Numbered from the stretch's first letter, positions 11,992 to 24,605 are shown. The stretch is DNA of 64,000 nt from Rutpela maculata (GCA_936432065.2 OW386285.2:410456547-410520546); one strand, 5' to 3'. Translations and numbers: made by a program. Notes: generated by a model from the letters alone, not told the origin.

Positions 11992-14685
11992 ATTACACCA
12001 GAATATACAAAGTTTAAAAAACAAAACGGATGAGATTGAGGCATTTCTTGAAATATGGGATAAGAAACCTGATATCATATGCCTGACAGAACATTGGATG
12101 AAAAAGGAAGAACAAGACTTTGTTAAACTTGAAGGGTATGAATTGAAATCGTCATATGCGAGGGAAAACTTGCAGCACGGTGGTGTATGTATCTATACTC
12201 TACACAACGCTGGATTTGAAAGAGTTCAACAAATTGAAGAAAAAAGCATAGGTCAGATTGAATGTGCATGCGTGCAAGACAGACTAAATAAACTTATTCT
12301 TATCAGTGTGTATCGTACAAATTTGAGTAATTTTAATGTGTTTATAGATCAATTGGAAGAAATTCTATGTTATGTCCAGGAATATTATTAACATATAACT
12401 TGTCACAAACTATATTTGAAGCAACATGAGTTACAAAAAAGACAGCTACCCTTCTGGATAATTTTTTTGTCAATTTTGAATATAATAGCAGCTTTGTTGT
12501 AAATTCAGCACTTTCTGATCATTATGCCCAGTTTCTTTCTTTTGATCATGGCAAAAGCCGAAAACCAAAAGAAGGACTGACCAAAAAAAGAATTTTCTCA
12601 AAAATAAAACTTGACCAATATTATATTGAACTACAGTCAGAGAAGTGGGAAAGAGTCCTAGAAATAGACCAGGTAGATTTAGCCTACAATATTTTTATTA
12701 AGAAAATTAAGGAGGTAATGGATAGAATTATTACACCAAAAAACATTCAAAATCACCAAAGTATATCAAAACCATGGATGACGAGAGGCATAAAAACATC
12801 ATGCGTACGAAAACGAATGCTTTACAGACTAAAGATATCGGGAGAGGTAAGCGAGGATTACTTCAAAAAATATTCTTACATCCTAAAGAAAGTTATTAAT
12901 CGAGCAAAAAAGCTAAATAATACTGAATATATTTTTACCTCTAAAAACAAAGCGAAAGCAACTTGGTCTTTAATAAAGAAAGTTACAGGGAAGGACAACT
13001 CAAAAAACAGCATATTAGATAATTACGAGGAACTTAAAAATCATAATGAATTGTTAGACAAAGTAAACAACTTTTTTGCCAATACATATCCAGACACGAA
13101 TAACTCTTCTGAGGTAGATCTCACAAAGATTAAGGAAAGCAATAACTCAATTTTTCTAAGCGGTGTAACTGAAGGTGAGGTATACGAGTGTATCAAAAAC
13201 TTAAAAAATAAAAGCTCTGTTGGGGAGGATGAAATTCCAATTTCACTCCTAAAAAAAGTGGCTGATCTTATTTCGGTTCCCTTAGCACATATAATAAATC
13301 TCTGCTTCCTAAAAGGTGTACACCCGGACAGTTTGAAAATGGCGCATGTAAGAGCAATTTATAAGAACAAAGGTAAAAAAGATGAATTTAAAAATTACAG
13401 ACCTGTCTCTCTCTTGTCAAACATCAGCAAGATATTTGAAAAGATTATATATGAAAGATTAATAAGCTTTCTCGATGGTAACGGGGTGATCACGGATTGT
13501 CAATATGGTTTTCGTAGAGGTCGATCAACAACAAAAGCTATTTATCAGGCTTTAGTAAAAGTGCTAGACTCAATGAATGAGAATAAACACACGTTAGCTG
13601 TTTGTTTAGACCTCTCGAAGGCATTTGTCAGTGTGGATCACGACATTATGGTCGAGAAGCTGGAAAAGTATGGTATCAGAGGAGTGGCAAAAAATCTCAT
13701 CAAATCGTATTTGTCCAATAGAAGGCAGTCTGTAGTGGAAAGAGATAAAGACAGTAATTTAATTAAATCTAGAACTATATACATTAAGAAAGGTGTACCA
13801 CAAGGCTCAATCCTTGGTCCTCTGTTGTATATCTTATATACTAACGAAATACCAGCAATTGTTCAACATGAGGTATGCCGATGATACCTCCATGATTCTC
13901 AGTGAAAACAGCAGGGAAGCTGCCAGTATGGAAATTACAAATACTATGGAAATGCTCCAAACTTGGTTTTCAGAAAATAATTTATTAATGAATGCAGATA
14001 AGACACAAATCTTAAATTTTGGTGTTGGAGGCAACCACAGAATGGAACTTAATGTAAATGGTTCGCCGATAGAAACTGTAAATACAGTTTCATTTTTGGG
14101 AATCAAAATATATCAAAAACTTGACTGGAAAGCACACATTGATACTCTCGTACTAGACATATCAAAGTATTGCTATGCCTTAAAAATTTTGAATGATAAG
14201 GTAGGTGTCATAGCAGCTCTAAACTTGTACCATGCATATATCGTATCTAAAATTCGATACGGGATTTTATTTTGGGGAAACTCAGTCGACGCACGGAGAG
14301 TGCTGATTTTACAAAAGAGATGCTTAAGAACTATTTTTAGGATGGAAAAAACAGAAAGTTGCCGACCAATTTTCAAAGCAAATCGCTTACTCACAACAAT
14401 GTGTATGAGGCAATAAAATTTATAGTCCACAACAAGGGTTCATTTATAGGTAACCAAAGGGCACATAATTATAACACAAAAACAAAAGAGAACCTTTTAC
14501 CTGACAAAACTAAATTCAGCTTCATTCAAAAAAATGTGCATAACAACCTAATTAAAATTTGGAATAAAATACCCTTACAAAAAAGAAGTTTGCCAGGAGG
14601 AATTTTGTTGAAATACGTGAAAGAATATCTATTGGACAATCCATTTTATAATATGAACGAATATTTTACTAGTGAAATGATATAA
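11992..14685 (+). pseudogene. LINE ORF2: endonuclease and reverse transcriptase, broken
   Basis: The apurinic-type endonuclease begins at the HQNIQSL motif and includes CLTEHWM and ISVYRT, but the GDFN segment is missing near 12390. The end of the domain (TLLDNFFVN, SALSDHY) resumes by 12450. The RT follows with SVGEDEIPISLLKK, the finger motif NYRPVSLLSNISKIFEK, QYGFRRGRSTTKA, KGVPQGSILGPLLYILYTNE and the catalytic YADD at 13874-13885. A one-base frameshift lies just before YADD and another near 14370. The C-terminal tail (KSYNTKTKENL-like, ending YNMNEYF) is present. It would nick DNA and copy its own RNA if intact. Confidence 0.82.
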
Positions 14686-15296
14686 TGACTGTAAATCAGT
14701 CTATTGTATAGTTGTTATATCGTGTTTACGTATATGGTCATTTTGGACATTTTATATGTGTTTATATTATGTACTCCTTATAGACAATAAGTTACTTTGT
14801 TTTGTAAACTTAATGACATGTTCTATACCCACTGAGGGTTGTTAAAAACGGAACAAATAAACTATTCTATCTATCTATCTAATAAAATTTCTATTTTAAG
14901 ATACGTGTATATACTTTGATGCAAATTCCTGTTGAATGTGAATTATAATGAAAATACGGACATTGTTAATTATTAAAAGTCGCTTTGCATTTTTTTTTTA
15001 AACTATTAGAAAACTTATTCAAGTATTCACATAGTATTTAAATTGTTGCTTGGGGCCTGACACGTTAAAATAGACCAGAGAATTCATATTAAAATCCTAA
15101 TTTGACTCCACTAAGAACATTTACACATTTTTTTACTAGCATGATATCGAAAGGTGACATATACAGATTCCAAAATTAAATGAACTTGCTACATTAACAA
15201 GTCTATTCTAAGATAAAGATAATTTAATGGAGCAGGCTCTAAAAATGACAAAACAAAAATGGTTTGAATTTGTTTTTTAATGCAATTTATTTCTAG

Positions 15297-15588
15297 CCAA
15301 AAACGACGAGCTTGTGGCTGCTGTGATACATGGAATTCCAAACGAAGCAAGACACAGAGGTGTGTATCCAGAGGATGCCCTGAGAGAGAGATTTTTAAAA
15401 GTTGAACAAGTTGCAAGGGCAGTTGCGCTGGTACCAGAGGAGGGTGCCAGGCTGCCAGTTCACATTTTGTCTTACCTCCAGTCAATACTGCTAATAAAAG
15501 CTGCTAGTCCTATCCCACAAGCCGAGCTTAATGACGAGAAAGTCGACTTTAGCAAATTAAATACTAACGAGATTTTACAAAGAGCCAG
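15297..15588 (+). CDS. Mic60: Mitofilin/MIC60, penultimate coding exon
   Basis: It enters with two bases that complete the split Ala codon of the previous exon and leaves two bases of an Arg codon at the donor GTATGT. The encoded segment (about 97 aa) is the heart of the C-terminal mitofilin domain. Landmarks are AVIHGIPNEARHRGVYPEDA, LRERFLKVEQVARAVALVPE and LPVHILSYLQSILLI, followed by LNTNEILQRAR. These match the family pattern of an amphipathic helix bundle ending in 'LSYLQS', the part that contacts other MICOS subunits and the outer-membrane SAM complex. No damage is seen, so the gene is probably functional despite its TE-filled introns. Confidence 0.93.
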
Positions 15589-16241
15589 GTATGTTTATAA
15601 ATTATAACTCAAGTAAGTCTGGAAAATAACTGTTTTCTGTTTTTGTCATATTGATCATATACTGTTTATTTGGATATATAAATTTATACTGTGTTAGTTG
15701 CCCAATAAACAAACCTTTTAAAAGTCATTTGGTCTTCAGGAGGTTTTAGAAAAGTTTTGTCAGGGTTATAAAATAGTATTTCTTTTGGGCATCAAGTGTA
15801 TTTGCTCTTATAAGGTAAGTTTTAAGGTGTTCTGTAAAACCTAATTATAAAGCTAATTTGCTGCTAGGATTATTTGATTTGTAATGGGTTTATCACACTG
15901 ACCTCTATATATTAAATCGATAGCCTATACCATAGGGATGCGGGTGAAATTTTAGCCAAAATTGAAGAATTCAATAAAGGCGAAAGTCGTCTGCTACGGG
16001 GCTTTGCGTCTTGCGCAGTATACCTGTTTTTAGTTCTGAAGTTAGCAATAAGTTGCTGGCAACGCGTTGCCAACAAAGCAGTCCGGCAACGGTCAGGTAG
16101 GAAATAAGTTTTGAGACATTATTGGAAAAATAAATCTATCCGTAAACACCGCACCGATCTCAATTGTTAACCTCACTTTTTTGGTGTTTTATGTTTTAAG
16201 TCGTAGATAAGAGACATACGTTTTAAGTGCTTTATTTAAAA

Positions 16242-16293
16242 ATGCGACATTGCATTGTACCTTTTTGTACAAACAGGGGCACCACTTTTATTA
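16242..16293 (+). pseudogene. THAP zinc-finger N-terminus, interrupted
   Basis: An ATG opens MRHCIVPFCTNRGTTF, which matches the start of THAP DNA-binding domains (M..C.VP.C.NR). The frame then runs straight into the (TAA)n tail of a minus-strand LINE. A possible continuation (HIF..LPRKW-like) lies near 19430, beyond that LINE. Only the first part of the C2CH zinc module is present, so the call rests on a short motif. Confidence 0.5.
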
Positions 16294-19200
16294 ATAATAA
16301 TAATAATAATAATAACCTTTATTTCCCAATCACAAGTACAATTAGTTAATAACCATACAAGTAACTCAGGAGTGCGTCAAAAATCTGAGCTAATATGCAT
16401 AAGCATAATACAATATAAAATATAGAATAAAATACATGTAAAATTGTATAAGCGACAACACGTACATAATAACAAACTACAAAAGTATAAAACACAATAA
16501 ATAAATAAACACATAAATATATAAATAGTCTGACTGAGTAAAATTCATTAACATCATAAAAGCACTTTTCAACTAGTAAATTCTTTATCCTCTTTTTAAA
16601 AGTAAATAGGCTTTTACAATTTTTTAAATCAATGGGCAAATGATTATAAATCTTACATCCGTTGTAAAACACACTTTTTTGATATATTGCTGTTGTATGC
16701 TGATGAGGAATTAGCTGATCTTTGAATCTAGTTTGATAATTGTGGTGTGTTTGGTTGGTAAGGAAAGTTGATTTGTTTTTAAAAACATAACAACATATTT
16801 CATAAATATATATACTAGGCAGAGTTAATATTTTGAGGGCTTTAAAGGATTCTCTGCACGATTCTCGGGGATGTAAACTCTCCATAGTCCTAATGACACG
16901 CTTTTGCAGAATAAATGCCCGACGAACATAGGTAGTACTCAAACCCCACAACATAATTCCATACCGTAGATGGGAATGTATGTTAGAGTAATAAAATGTC
17001 AATAGAGAACCTTTACCGCAGTGATTTTTTAAGTTACGCATACCGTAACAACCTTTACCGAGCTTCACACACAAACTATCTATGTGAGCAGCCCACGTCA
17101 AATTTCTGTCGAACATAACACCCAAGATTTTAGCAGAATCTGTTACTAAAAATTCGTCGTTAGGGTTTTGCTCGATGTTGTACCTAAATGATACAGTAGT
17201 TGTTTTTTCTTTATTTAGTGCAAGCCGGTTTTTCTCTGACCAAATTATAACATCCCTGTATAGATCTTTCGATATATTTTTTACTGCGTCGGGACTTTTT
17301 TGAACAATTAAAAAGTTAGTATCATCAGCGTAACAAGTAATGCAAACGTTGTATTTGCTTTGAATGTATAATGCAAGATCGTTGGCAAAAACAAGGTAAA
17401 TAGATGGCCCCAGTATGGAGCCTTGTGGTACACCGGCATTTATTAGATATTTGTTGCTCTCTGTTCTATTCACATAGACTACTTGCGCACGGTTTTTAAT
17501 ATAGCTGGATAAAAAATCTAAGGCAGGACCCCTGATACCATATCTGAACAACTTGGCAATAAGTATGTCATAATCAACACAATCAAAGGCTCGTGAGTAA
17601 TCTATAAAAAGACCAAAAGCATATAATCCTTTATCTAGGGCATCTACTACTGAGCTGTGAAAGTTTACTAATGCAGTGTCAACACTTCTATTTTTTAGGA
17701 AACCGTGCTGAACTGGCAATAAGAGGTTATTTTTATGAAAGAATCCACTTAACTGTTCTAAAAATGCAAGTTCTATAACCTTCGACATACTTGAAATTAT
17801 GCTAATCGCACGATAATTATTATAAGAGTTTTTGTCTCCATTTACAAAGCATAGATTAATTATGTAAGTTAACGGTGAAGCGAAATTATTTTTACATTTC
17901 TTTAATAGACTGTTAGACATATTATCCAGACCACTGGAATTAGATGGCTTGAGCCTACTAATAAATGATAACGTATCTATTTCAGTTACTGGTTGAAGAA
18001 AAAATGATTAACGAAAAAGTGGTATGTTTGTATTTAAGAAATTTAAATCGATGGGGTCAACTTGGGGATTTATATGACCTGTAGTAAAATAGGCATTGAA
18101 ATTATCTGCGATAACATTATCTGGCAAAAGGGAACCATCCTCGTGAACAACTATTTTTGTCTGTGAAGCAGAAGATTTTCCTACCACCTCGTTTATCATA
18201 TTCCACATTGTTTTAACCTTGTTTGTTGATTCTGAAATTTTATTGTCATTACAAGCTGTTTTGCTTTCTTTTAGTTTATTCTTATACTCATTATTTACAT
18301 TTCTGCAGATAGGCTTTAGTTGAGGATATTTTTGGGCAAGGTCTGAGATCAAACACACTCTTTGTCTTAATTCTAGAAGCTCCTCCGAAACCCACACAGG
18401 CGGAGATTCTTTTCTGTTTTGTTTGACACGTTGAAGAGGAAAGCAAATCTCAAAATAATAACTTAGAGTATCAGCGAATTCATTAAAGGCAGAGTTTGGA
18501 CAGGTTTGAGAAAAAACATTTATCCAGTTTTCATTTTCTAAAAGGTCATTAAACCTGTCGATGTTCTTTTTACACATGTTTCTTTTGGTTATAGATTTTG
18601 ATTTTTTCGATTCATTTCTATTACAATACACATTAAAATTTAATATTTGAGTATAATGGTCAGAGAGACAGAAATTAATGTTATTGATCATATAATCGAC
18701 AAGATCTACATTTACAAAAATGTTGTCAATACATGTAGCAGTATTATCCTTTACCCTCGTCGGTAAATTAATCGTTGACTTAAGATCATACATAACCAGT
18801 AAATCGTCAAACATCAGTTTATTTGCAGTATTTTTTAAACGGTCAACATTAAAATCTCCTCCTATTATAATTGATGACGTATTTTCAAATCGACTAAGTA
18901 GTGCACAGAAATACTCAAGAAACTGATAGTAATCGCCAGAGGGTGGCCTGTACACAACTATAACCGTGATGGAAAAATCTCGTAGTTGTATACATGAACA
19001 TTCAATAACATTTTCGATGCAATAGTCTTTAACGTCAATTACCTCGTACTTTATTTTATTTCTACAGAATATAGCGCTACCACCGTGCTCACTCGAGGTA
19101 CGGCAAAAGGAGGAACAAATTTTATAATTTGGTATATGTATAGATTCAATTCCCATTGGACTTAGCCAATGTTCGGTGATTAAAAGAATATCGACATTGT

Positions 19201-19400
19201 TAGTAGCTGAAACAAGTTCAAGAGGTAATACCTTGTTTATTAAGCTTCTTATATTTTGATGCATAACTGTAATTTTCTGTTTAGGCACGAAAAAGAGAAA
19301 AAGAGGTCAATGTGTCATGAGAAGAATATCTGTACAATAATTATTTTTCTACCGTGATTATTACACATTTTTCTCCGATTATAATATACATACTTATTTG
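16288..19400 (-). mobile_element. LINE, minus strand, nearly intact ORF2
   Basis: On the plus strand it begins with a (TTA/TAA)n tail (16290-16315) and runs back through an almost complete ORF2. The 5' limit near 19.3-19.4 kb is approximate and no ORF1 is seen, so it is probably 5'-truncated. Confidence 0.8.
16346..19288 (-). pseudogene. LINE ORF2 (endonuclease-RT) with a single stop codon
   Basis: One continuous frame of 981 codons, broken only by a TAA at 18008-18010 in the linker between endonuclease and RT. The endonuclease (from 19288) has MHQNIRSL, LLITEHWLSP, GGDFNVD and SDHYTQ. The RT has NNYRAISIISSMSKV, QHGFLKNRSVDTA, GVPQGSILGPSIYLVFANDL and YADD at 17321-17332. The C-terminus ends with a hydrophobic stretch rich in Tyr and Val that may be readthrough beyond the true end. 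The domain order is that of CR1/Jockey-group LINEs. One substitution separates it from a full-length frame, so it is the youngest-looking ORF2 in the window. Confidence 0.88.
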
Positions 19401-19643
19401 ATTAAATCAAATAGGCATAACATGCAACCAAATAAATGTTCATATTTTCTTAAATTTGCCTCGCAAATGGTGTTATATGGCTTAGAAAAGACCGAAACAC
19501 TGTAAAAACTTTAATTTTAAATGAAATTTGTGGAGTTAGAGCTTATTATTATACTCTTCGCAAAAACGAAGAGTATATTGTATTTGATCGGCACATTTCT
19601 AAATCAGTAAATATCGCTCGTAGAGAAAAAAATTTTATATCGT

Positions 19644-19649
<6 letters not shown>

Positions 19650-19674
<25 letters not shown>

Positions 19675-22600
19675 TCTTTATTTTCATAAGACCCTGTTAC
19701 AGGTATTGAAATATAGTCAAATTTGCATTTGCGTAAAATATATTAAAAACACATAAGTCTAGACAAGATCATATTGTAAACATGATACAGAACAAATAAA
19801 TAAATAAATAAAGACGAGAAGTGCTAATATAAACTAAGTACACTCATGAAAACTAGTACAACTTAAATATTCATTTATAGAATAAAAGCTGTGCCTAATT
19901 AAAGTGGCGCGAACTGTGCTCTTAAAGAGGTGAATGTTGTTAATACTTTTTATATTTTTAGGGAGTTTGTTATAAAGCTTGATGGACATGACATAGGGCC
20001 CATTGGCTACTATTGACAGTTTGTGTTGGGGAATCGTCAGATTTTGACTGATCCTTAAGTCATGATCAGTAAAGTTGTCCCTAGGAACATAGTTGTTATA
20101 ATGAGACTTGACATAGGACACACATCTGAGTATGTAAAGGGATGTTACTGTTAAAATATTAAGTTCTTTGAATAAAGTTCTGCAGGAATGACGTAGAGTT
20201 TTAAAGGTCATAGTACGTAAAATCTTTTTCTGCAATATAAGGATTTCATTTATGCGACTGCAGTTACCCCAACAGATAACACAATAATCAAGGCTAGATT
20301 GTACATAGGCATAATAATACATTTTTAATATATCTATATTGACAAATTTTCTCATCTGCCATATAAGAAAGCAATGTGTAGATAATTTGGATAGTAACGA
20401 GTCAATATGATCGTTCCATGTTAAATGAGAGTCGATGTGTATACCGAGATATTTTACAGCATTATTTTGTATGATGGTTTTATTATTAGCTCTTACTAAC
20501 AAGTTGATGTCAAGCTGCTTTGTAGAGAATACCATTAGATTGGTTTTTAAATTATTTAAAGCTAAACCGTTAGTCGAGCAGTAATTCTCCATCAGAGAAA
20601 CCGTGGTATTTGTTTTTGTAGATAACAGATCAATATTACTGTCACAGTCAGCGGTAACTGCATCATCTGCGAATAGAGAAATAAATGTGTCGTGCAAAGT
20701 GGGAACAACATCATTAAAAAACACAATAAATAATAAGGGACCCAACACACTCCCTTGGGGAACCCCAGTGGACACTGGTCTGGGTCTAGAAACATAGTTT
20801 TTTCCATTTTGACTCAAAATTACTTTTTGTTGCCGGTCTGCCAAATAAGTTTTTAACCAGGTTAGAGCAGGCCCTCTAACACCATACCTATTAAGTTTGT
20901 CTAGTAGCAAGTCATGTTGGATCGTATCGAATGCTCGAGTTAGGTCAAAGAAAACACATGCACTTTTATTTTTATTTTCAAAACTATTTAATATGAAGTT
21001 ATACAGGGATAGTACTGCATCTTGTGTTGCCACACCTTTCCGAAAGCCAAACTGACTGTCGTTGAGTATCTTTTGATATGTTAAAAAATTGTAAAGCCTA
21101 CTGTGGTATGCTTTCTCGTATAGTTTTGAAAAGACTGACAGCTGGGCAATACCCCTATAATTAGAGAACAACGATTTATCATTTTTCTTGTGTAAAGGGA
21201 TGATTAGAGAGCTTTTCAAGACACTGGGAAATAATCCCTCCTGGAAAGACATATTTATTAGGGTAGTTGAGGGTTCGACTATGTGATCTATGACACTTAA
21301 TAATAGTGAACAAGGAATTTCATCATCCCCTGCCGAATTCTTGGAAGATACAGATTTAATAATTAATATAAGTTCATCGGTAGTAATTGGTGACAAAAAA
21401 AATGAGGTTTGTGAAGGTTGAATATTAGCTGTATTAGAGATGGCCATGTTCAGTGTTAACTGCTCAATGGAATTGATAAAAAATGCATTAAATGCCTCGG
21501 CAGCATGATGCATATCTATCATATTAGTTCCGTTAGGATCCGTAAATGTATGTGGCAGTTGATTATGTATGCAATTGTTGCCTTGATTCTTGATTATCTG
21601 CCATGCTGTTTTGGATTTATTTTTAGAGTTTAAGAGTAAAGACTCATTATAACTTTTTTTGGCCTGTTCAATTTTTGTAAGATGGTTTTTTTTCAAAATA
21701 TTGTACCTAAGAAGGACATCATCATCCTTCGTAAATTTGTATGTCTTATGCAAGTCTCTTATAAAAACACCCTCATTAATAATATCAGCTGTTATCCATG
21801 GTTTTTTGGATTTAGTATTTTGTTTGATTTTACACATTTCGAGTGGGAAAGCTTTATCCATAAGGTTCACAAATATATTATGAAATGATACAAAACTTGC
21901 ATCAGCATCATCATGACTAAGAAATCCCAAGTTTCTGTAGATAATAAGAATTTAAAATAAGTGATGTTATTTTCAGAGTTAAAAAATCTTTTTAGGGTAT
22001 AGGTACATTTACTTTCAATTTCTGAGTGATATTGGTAACATATACATTGCATAAAATGATCTGAGAGATCACAATAAATAATTTGAGGGTTGAGTAGATC
22101 AACACTAATATTAGAAAATATGTTATCGATAATAGTTTTACTCGTATTTTGTATACGTGTAAAGTCATTTATGGACATTTTTAAGTTGTACGACTTGAAG
22201 ATATTAAGTAATCTTTTAGCTCTATTGTTTTCAAACTGACAGTCAGAATTTGTATTGAAATTTGTGTTAAAATCACCACACATAAATGTTGGACAATTTG
22301 GTCTATCTAAGTTATTAAGCAACTCGTCAATATTTAGTACAAAGGAATTAAAATCGGATGCTGGTGTTCTATAAAAACAACCAACAACAATACTAATGTT
22401 TTTTAAAAGAACTTCTATAAGAGCATATTCAAATACTTCATCAATTTTAGCTACAGTGGAAGATATAGTTTTAAAATTTAGATTGTTTCTGATGAAAATG
22501 GCCACTCCGCCATGAGAGGATGCACTTCTACAGAAGAAATCTGTTAACTTATATGAATGTAGATGTATATGATTGATTTCACAAGATGTACATTTAGTTT

Positions 22601-22965
22601 CGGTAACACAAACAATCTCAGGAAAGTCTAAAGAGTGTAATAATAAGTCAAGTTGATCAATTTTATTACGTATACTTCTTATATTTATGTGGCACACCCT
22701 TAGATGATCCCTCGCTGTTGTTAATGTAGCCTCTTCGTTGTGGACTATTAAATTATCTTGGTTAATTATAAAAAATTACCTTGATTATAACGCCTATATT
22801 TTTCAAAGTCAAATCTCTTAAAGCCAACAGATTTTGGCCAGAATTCTGGTTTGTACATTTCTTCTTTCATATTGAACGGTGCACTTACTACAAAGCATTT
22901 GTTGATTCTGTCGTCTGTATTCAATTCTTTAACAGTAATTGGAAGATCTTTAAAAGCAGGTTTTT
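19650..22965 (-). mobile_element. LINE, minus strand, 5'-truncated
   Basis: It has a (ATA)n tail at 19646-19672 on the plus strand, an ORF2, and the C-terminal end of an ORF1 (PEFWPKSVGFKRFD, about 22860-22780, the 'FWP' signature shared with the ORF1 near 27080). It is inserted in the TIR element that begins at 19548. Confidence 0.82.
19834..22697 (-). pseudogene. LINE ORF2 (endonuclease-RT), one frameshift
   Basis: The endonuclease (22697 to about 21920) shows CHINIRSIRNK, VCVTETKC, MCGDFNTNFN and CDLSDHFMQC. The frame shifts near 21920, inside TWDFL, and the RT continues to 19834 uninterrupted (about 690 aa). RT landmarks are NSAGDDEIPCSLLL, NYRGIAQLSVFSKLYEK, QFGFRKGVATQDAV, TGVPQGSVLGPLLFIVFFND and FADD at 20662-20673 (Phe in place of the usual Tyr, which is tolerated in many LINEs). 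Apart from the single frameshift the protein looks complete. Confidence 0.87.
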
Positions 22966-23351
22966 TCAATATATGTTAGTGAACGAATTCTGAACAACTT
23001 TCAAAATGTCTGTCTGTCCGTCCGTCACGTTTCTTGTAAGTACGATAACTCAAAAAAGAAAAATCCGATTGTATTGAAATTTGGAGAGTTACTTAGTGTT
23101 AGCTAGAGGAAGAACCCTATTGTTTTTTAACAAAATAGATTGGTAAATAAAAAAGTTATTAGTAATTTAAAATTTAAAAAAATATTTTTTACATTTTTTT
23201 ATGGTTTGTAATAAATAGAAACCTTGCGAAATGTTATTTCCTATCACTATTTTTTTTTTTAATACATTTTACTAATGTGTGTTTCCTAATACTCACAATA
23301 AATTTTCTAATGGTATATATTACACTCATTAACAATTTTAGTAATAAGAAA

Positions 23352-23637
23352 TGGTGGTGTAGCGGCAAGAGTTTCGTCTCGCAGTTTTTAAGTCTGCCCG
23401 TGGCAGACAGGAGCTTCTAGCACCCCCCCCTCGAATTTATTTCTAAGCCGAATCGGACCTACCCCACCCAGCCTCACACCCACCTCGGAGATGTTCGCCT
23501 TGGTTGTCTGGCTGGCTCCGGGCTAGGATCCGGTGAGGCACATATATTGTGCTTGAACTTAAAATAAAATATTGTTGTTATTGTTGTTGTCTCGCAATCC
23601 AAAGGTCCCGGGTTCGATCCCTCACATCGTGATTTTT
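23352..23637 (+). other. tRNA-like module split by a retroposon
   Basis: Left part GGTGGTGTAGCGGCAAGAG resembles a D-arm/A box; right part GGTCCCGGGTTCGATCCC resembles a T-arm/B box. Removing the retroposon and one TSD copy gives a roughly 70-bp tRNA-like sequence. The acceptor stem does not pair convincingly, so it is not called a functional tRNA. Confidence 0.5.
23384..23588 (+). mobile_element. Short retroposon (SINE-like), copy 1
   Basis: About 205 bp starting TTTTTAAGTCTGCCC, containing CTGGCTGGCTCCGGGCTAGG and ending in (TTG)n. It is flanked by GTCTCGCA on both sides (23376-23383 and 23589-23596), a clean TSD. The insertion point lies inside the tRNA-like module. A second copy of the family is at 48813. 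Confidence 0.75.
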
Positions 23638-24605
23638 TTTTTCATATTTTTTTTTTTCTCAACAAAGTTGGTATCGCAAAATTTAGAATGTCCAAAAACT
23701 AACATTATTTACAAGAAAAATGCGAAGAGTATCCTATAGAATGTGTAACAATTATATAAAAAGCTCAGTAAATCGGCGAAGAGTATAATGCTTCCTCTAG
23801 TTTCTTCATGTAATAAATACATTCAAGTGGCATATGTGTGAAGTCACAACTCTAAAAAGTAAAAGAAAACAAATAGCTGTCTTCTATCCGAATTTCGAAC
23901 TATTCACAAAGAAATTTAAAATGACCATGAATCATTTACCATCTGATAAACGAAAACTTTGTTCAACTTACGTATTTAGGGCCGGGATACAGTGCAAAAT
24001 ATAACATAAAATATGGATATAACCTAGATATAAAATGTGGATAAAAGGATGTGCTTTATTTCTTCATTTATAAACAGAAACTTGAATTGATCGTATTTTG
24101 ATCATTTTTTAGCTCACAGAACGGTTATTAATTTAATGTATTGAAATGTGGTAATGTCATATTTATTAATAATTATTTTGTGAACAAATACTGAATTTAT
24201 AATTTTCTAATCATGAATACATGATTGCCTCAAAACTTATTTCCGTTGCCAAAAATTAATTGACAGCGTGAAGTTGGCAACGTGTTGCCAGTAACGAGTG
24301 GCTAAGTTTACTCTTCCTATTGCGCAAACTCGGCAGCCCCGTGCGCAAATTGTATTTGTATCATTTTTCAGCTCACACATCGGCTATCCATTTAATATAT
24401 AGAGATCAGTGGTTTACCATAACTATATATAACTTTCCATAAAGCTAAATGATTTCATTAGCTTCTTAAATTCCAGTAGCATTTAAAAAGGGGCTTTAAA
24501 TTATTCTTTATGGTTTAACAAGTGTGCAGTAAATACATTTCAGGTTGTTTTTAAAACTAGACATTTTCAATGGTTATATTAGTACTTATTAAAGGCAAAG
24601 ACAAA

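Larger units (their letters stand above)
8450..14882 (+). mobile_element. Decayed CR1/Jockey-group LINE with nested inserts
   Basis: In order: an ORF1 with zinc knuckles, a 2.7-kb hAT-like insertion, then endonuclease and reverse transcriptase (RT) of ORF2, and a 3' end with a CTAT repeat tail. Without the insertion the element is about 3.7 kb. The 5' boundary is uncertain. It shares its orientation with the host gene. Frameshifts and a deletion in the endonuclease show it is dead. Confidence 0.8.
7929..15296 (+). other. Mic60: MIC60 intron, 7.4 kb, mostly a LINE
   Basis: The donor is GTTAGT and the acceptor TTATTTCTAG. About 500 bp on the left and 400 bp on the right show no gene or repeat that I recognise. 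The rest is a plus-strand LINE with nested insertions. Confidence 0.85.
19548..23789. mobile_element. TIR element carrying a tRNA-like module, copy 1
   Basis: The ends are ATTATACTCTTCGC and its exact reverse complement. The left end also forms a hairpin with GCAAAAACGAAGAGTAT. The body includes a CTGTC/CCGTC-repeat module near 23005, an A-box-like TAGCGGCAAGAG at 23361 and a B-box-like GGTTCGATCCC at 23612. A LINE (about 19650-22965) and a short retroposon (23384-23588) are inserted. Without them the element is about 700 bp, like the uninterrupted copy at 34196. A TSD was not resolved. Confidence 0.72.
15896..24411 (+). mobile_element. 8.5-kb element with 8-bp TSD and THAP-like start (P/hAT type)
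   Basis: The ends CACTGACCTCTATATATTAA and the inverted CACTGATCTCTATATATTAA are flanked by GTTTATCA (15888-15895) and GTTTACCA (24412-24419), an 8-bp TSD with one change. Inverted similarity extends over about 200 bp at each end, including a shared GGCAACGCGTTGCCA-type palindrome. A THAP-like N-terminus starts at 16242. THAP plus 8-bp TSD suggests a P-type element, though hAT is possible. One LINE and one large TIR element are inserted inside, so the element itself is only about 1.2 kb. Confidence 0.78.

Noticed and set aside
16290..16315. TAA microsatellite as an independent repeat
   Set aside because: It is positioned as the 3' tail of the minus-strand LINE; the same applies at 19646, 38998, 30182 and 51312.
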